Positions 1 to 64,000 of a stretch of DNA of 64,000 nucleotides are shown piece by piece. The position numbers were made by a program, and so were the translations under genes. The stretch comes from Progne subis subis (taxonomy: Eukaryota; Chordata; Aves; Passeriformes; Hirundinidae): the NCBI GenBank assembly GCA_022316685.1, contig JAKJHU010000038.1, positions 3,396,384-3,460,383 on the forward strand, written 5' to 3'. The notes under the pieces were generated by a model, which saw only the letters and a list, made by a program, of their open reading frames with translations, had not been told where the DNA came from and searched no databases. Position 1 is the stretch's first letter; the number at the start of each line of letters is the position of its first letter.

Positions 1-60325
<60,325 letters not shown>

Positions 60326-61293
60326 GAGCAAATAGCAAGCAAAATCATTTATGTGCAAAGTAGTTCATAGTCTGTAAGGATCACGTGTTTGTGTCAACAG
60401 GACTCCTGAAGGAGGTCTATGCCAAACTGACAATTTTTACAAATATACTGTACATTAAAGGTCAGTGCCTATTAAAAGACAGTGAGCCCTTGTCAGTGAC
60501 TGTGATAAGAAGAAACAACCTTGACAGGAGGTTACTGTTCTCACTACCAGCTGACACTGCTGAAGAGGAGAGAAAAAATGGCTACACAGACTGTAGGGAC
60601 CAGTTAAAGGGGTGTGAAACCAAGAATTTGTGTGTTTAGCATAAAACTGTACCCACTGTTCACATTTCAACTGCCACATACTTCATATTTTTACAAAATC
60701 TGTGTTGGTGGATTCATCTTGTTTTTATTCATATGTTGTTTATTATATGTGACTATTTTTGTAAATGGGGCTTCTGTTGGGGAAGGGAATTAAGTACACA
60801 TTTACAGGTACAAGGGCCAACTAATATACACACAGAGATTATTTGCATGAAGGCATGCTGCACTTATAGATCATGCATGAAAATAACATTAAGTCACAAA
60901 GAACAACAGGTTTTTTTAGCACAGTGTTTCTGGAAAGGAATAACAGATTTTGAGGTGCTTAATTAATGTATTCATGTTGTATCATGTTCAAACAAGTCTT
61001 AGTATGCCTGTAAAGTCCTCTACAACTCACAAGAATAGTAAATACAGTTTATTTTTTGCACAGGCCATTAAGTTTCAGAAGGAGAAAACTTCTTCCTAGG
61101 TCTGGAGTCACAGATTTTGTCTTTGTCAAACGTCTTTCTGCATACAAATACTAAATGAATCTGCCTCAGCCCACCAAATTGATCAAAAAGAGCCCTCTAT
61201 AAAGTTGTTCTGCTTTATCCTGCAGTATTGTTTAGCCATCTTCAGCTCTCAGTAAGGTTGATGTTGTACACATAAATGAAAAACCCTCTGCTA

Positions 61294-61301
61294 TGTAAAT
61301 A
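61294..61301 (+). promoter_or_regulatory. Pumilio response element, TGTAAATA
   Basis: This is an exact match to the UGUAHAUA consensus in the 3' UTR. Pumilio proteins repress sodium channel mRNAs in flies (para) and in rodents. The function here is inferred. Confidence 0.5.
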
Positions 61302-61763
61302 ATTTTTAACCTGTGGTGCATGTTTGAGCAAACAGATAATGACTTTAGCACATTTATTGCATCAAATATGTACCACAATAAGTGTAGTGTGCAAGCATTC
61401 AACAGGTAAAATTACGTATTATCTACCATTATAGATAGTTTGGATGCAATCAATGCATGTTTATATTGCCTATGCTGCTATTCCTTTGACTGTCCAGGAT
61501 TCTTAAACATGGGAAGCCATACATCAGAGCTAAATGAAATAAACTACTCAAAAAGACCTCATTCCTCCATACCATTAAGCAATATTTTGCAGCTATTTAG
61601 GAGCTTATTTGTTTTACATTTCTGAATTTTCAGTGAAAAGCATATAGTGTATATCCAAACTGTACAGACATTGAAAACTACTAAAGCTGTTGAAAATAAT
61701 GTTAGGATTTTATAAGCAAATATAAATACTGTAAAAATCATTTTATTTTATTTTTCAGCATTA

Positions 61764-61771
61764 TGTACATA
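61764..61771 (+). promoter_or_regulatory. Pumilio response element, TGTACATA
   Basis: This is a second exact UGUAHAUA match (H = C), 470 bases downstream of the first and still before the favoured poly(A) signal. Confidence 0.5.
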
Positions 61772-62363
61772 AAACAAGAACTGAATTTTATCTTCAGGTT
61801 GATGTCACAACATTTTTGTTACTTTCAGTCCATAGCACTTTTTCACAGAAGAACTCCAGAGAACAAGATATAACTAAGTGAATGGATAACTGTAGGATCA
61901 TACTTTTTACAGTATTTGCCAACATATAAATAATTTCTGCAAAATAAGTACATAACTTACTTCTAAAAAGCTACATTTTGTTTTTTATTTGCAGCTGGGA
62001 AATGGTAATGTCTAAGCAGTGCCTGCATCATAAGTTTTCAGATACAACCTTTCTTTCTGAGAATCCTGAATCTTTTCTCATATTTACTCATATGTTTTTT
62101 GTTTTGTTTTGTTTTCTTTTTCCAATCATGCTGCACTAGAACAGTTCTAAATGTTATCTAGGGTCCACGATATTTTTTCACAAAGAAAAAGTAGCAAGAT
62201 TGTATAATCCAACCCATCAGGACATTTTATGTTTCTTACACAGGAAAATTAAATATAGATTAATTTTATTAAAATTATTGACTAAATCTGTATTAGTGAA
62301 CTGCATGCAGGAAAATGCTATTACCCTAACTGATGCTAAAGAACATTATTAATGCGTCAAAAT

Positions 62364-62390
62364 AATAAAGATTACATTTTTTATTGTATG
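62364..62390 (+). terminator. Likely poly(A) signal and cleavage region
   Basis: AATAAA at 62364-62369 is followed by tgtatgttccttttttgttg, a GU/U-rich downstream element. This is the best-formed site after the stop codon. Alternatives are AATAAA at 61538 and at 63197, both with weaker downstream context. Confidence 0.65.
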
Positions 62391-64000
62391 TTCCTTTTTT
62401 GTTGATTATCTGATTAATATGAAAAGGGTATGCTTTTAAACCACAGAATCAGAGGATACTGAAAAGCTTTACAGCAGCTGTACTGTTCTTCCATGTAAGA
62501 AAATCCTTGAGACTTGCTTGTTAGTCACTAATTAGGAACTTCTTATTTAATGTGTGTCAGACAGTGAGCATGATGCTTCTGCATGTATCAGTAGTTCTGC
62601 CCTGAGTGACTTCAGGCAGCAGCTCTATGCACTGGAGTGCACAGCCATCGAATACCAGAGCTGTCCTGAGTGTGTCCCAGGAGGCTCAGAGCAGTGACAG
62701 CAATGAGAACAGAGCATTCAAGAGTTTACAAAGACAAAATGAGGGCAGAAAATAATCCCAGATCCATGATATTCCCCACCTTGGATTGAGAGCCAGTTTA
62801 TTCCTGCTGGGTGCTGTTCACAAACAGGCTGCAGAGCATCTCACATTTGAATGCATTTCTGAAAAAGGTGAAATGGTGTTGGAATGAATAAATCATTGGT
62901 CTTTTCCTGAGGAATTTTAAAAATCTCTCTAAAAGCACCCCATTCCTAGAAGCAAACATTTGTGAATACCAGTAGGGGAAAAAAGAAATGTGTCTAGGAA
63001 GCGGACCTGTTCCTTATTCTTTATCAAATTGCTTCAGTGAATTTCTGAAAATATTAATTTCACATGTTTGCATCATTTTATACTGCATTCCCCTACAACT
63101 TACAATGCAAACACTCATAAGGTGAATACTGAACTTAATATGAAACCAGTTGATGAGCAGTTGTAGTCTGTATGCCTGCTTAGTGGCTAATGCAGAAATA
63201 AAATTTCACAGCCTTTTCCCTGAAATTCATCAACAATTTTTCAAGGGAGGGAAACTTTTCTCTGTAAAATTGTTGTGAAATACATTATGAAAAAAGAGGT
63301 CTACAACTTTGATTCAAAATGCCTCAAGTATCAAAATGAAAAGTATTTTCAGATTAATATGTGGACAAGATATGTCTTGAAGGATTACCTTAAAAAGTGT
63401 GAAAAAAATCCCAGTTTGCTTCTCATACCTCTATTAGGTTTTAAATATTCTAAATGTTGCTTCAGAGAAGTCAAGCAGAACTTAAACAGAGCAGAAAAAT
63501 CAGAGGATTGCCTTGGCCCATAGGGAAACCCAAGCACGCTTATTACACAGTGCTGCTTTGGCCCCTTCCTGGTGCTGGGGATGACAAGTGTGTGACAAAG
63601 GAACACCACGTGTAATAGAGGGGTCACTCTGAGCACTCCCTGCCAGAAGAGCCAAGCAGCTTCTACAAACTCCGCGCAGGTTGGGTTCCGCTCCTCGCAC
63701 TTGGTGGCATCACTGCCGGCTTTCCTGGTGGAAGGACTGCACTCCCAGTCCCAAGGAATGCTCTTTAGCAACCTTTGTTTCTGGTGTGTAGAAATTATGG
63801 CTGAGGATGCTTTCGCCTCCACAGGAAAACCTGCATTTTACTAGTGTTTGCAACTCTAATTCTCCAGGAGGAAAGAAAAGGAGGAAAAAAAGATGAAGTT
63901 TCTCTCTCTGCTCTGACCCTATTTCTATTGTATTTCTAAGAGAAGTGTCACATAACTTGAAGTGTTCAGTTACATTATGAAACGTACGGAACGCGCGCCA
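62391..64000. other. Intergenic sequence downstream of SCN1A
   Basis: No gene is supported. A GC-richer patch lies at about 62560-62840 and another at 63530-63830. The 145-codon - strand frame at 63385-63822 has no recognisable domain. The final 20 bases contain five CpG dinucleotides, unlike anything earlier in the window, perhaps the edge of a CpG island beyond the end. Confidence 0.7.

Larger units (their letters stand above)
60326..62390 (+). other. SCN1A: 3' UTR of SCN1A
   Basis: There are about 2.06 kb between the stop codon and the favoured poly(A) site. The region is AT-rich and has no long open frame. Two Pumilio-type elements (TGTAAATA 61294-61301, TGTACATA 61764-61771) and an internal AATAAA at 61538-61543 are present. 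The length is similar to what I recall for the mammalian 3' UTR. A (GTTTT)n stretch lies near 62097-62116. Confidence 0.75.

Noticed and set aside
63385..63822. 145-codon - strand frame downstream of SCN1A
   Set aside because: No domain, no splice or promoter context. The region is only moderately GC-rich.

Overview
The window is a piece of vertebrate, almost certainly bird, genomic DNA. It is dominated by one large intron-rich gene on the + strand, encoding the pore-forming alpha subunit of a brain voltage-gated sodium channel. The best match is SCN1A (Nav1.1). The bird assignment rests on a CR1 LINE 3' end of avian type (about 28548-28800), two older CR1 copies, low repeat density and AT-rich introns. 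The paralogue assignment rests on the C-terminus (an [16 protein letters not shown] stretch, SCN1A-like rather than SCN2A/3A/9A-like) and the exon 11 alternative segment [11 protein letters not shown]. All family comparisons are from memory, not from a search.

Layout. Positions 1-3742 are the 3' part of intron 1; the first coding exon (about 88 codons in human) lies upstream of the window. From 3743 to 60325 I place coding exons 2-26 (human SCN1A numbering), with splice junctions read directly. They sum to 5778 nt including the stop, or 1925 residues. With the usual 88-residue exon 1 that gives about 2013 aa, against 2009 for human SCN1A. No frameshift or premature stop is seen. The protein shows all four domains, four S4 voltage sensors, the DEKA selectivity filter (D 17277, E 25466, K 55886, A 59474), the IFM inactivation latch (58080-58088), an ankyrin-G type motif in the II-III loop, and a C-terminal IQ motif and PPSY motif. 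A 3' UTR of about 2 kb runs to a likely poly(A) site near 62390. The last 1.6 kb is intergenic and ends in a sudden CpG cluster.

Splicing is the main interest. Intron 2 is an AT-AC intron with a textbook U12 donor and branch point. Intron 23 is also AT-AC but has a U2-like donor (ataagt). Exon 5 exists as a mutually exclusive 5N/5A pair only 98 bp apart. The two copies differ at 20 of 92 bases but at one residue (Asn/Asp). Exon 11 keeps alternative donors. The 12.2 kb intron 20 holds a plausible counterpart of the mammalian NMD 'poison' exon 20N.

The rest is intron and low-level repeats: CR1 fragments, a tRNA-like SINE candidate, homopolymer and A/C-only tracts, and small tandem duplications. 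I see no operon, CRISPR array, tRNA or rRNA gene, or second protein-coding gene. Nothing here looks like an undescribed biological system; the unusual signals are in the splicing architecture of a known gene.
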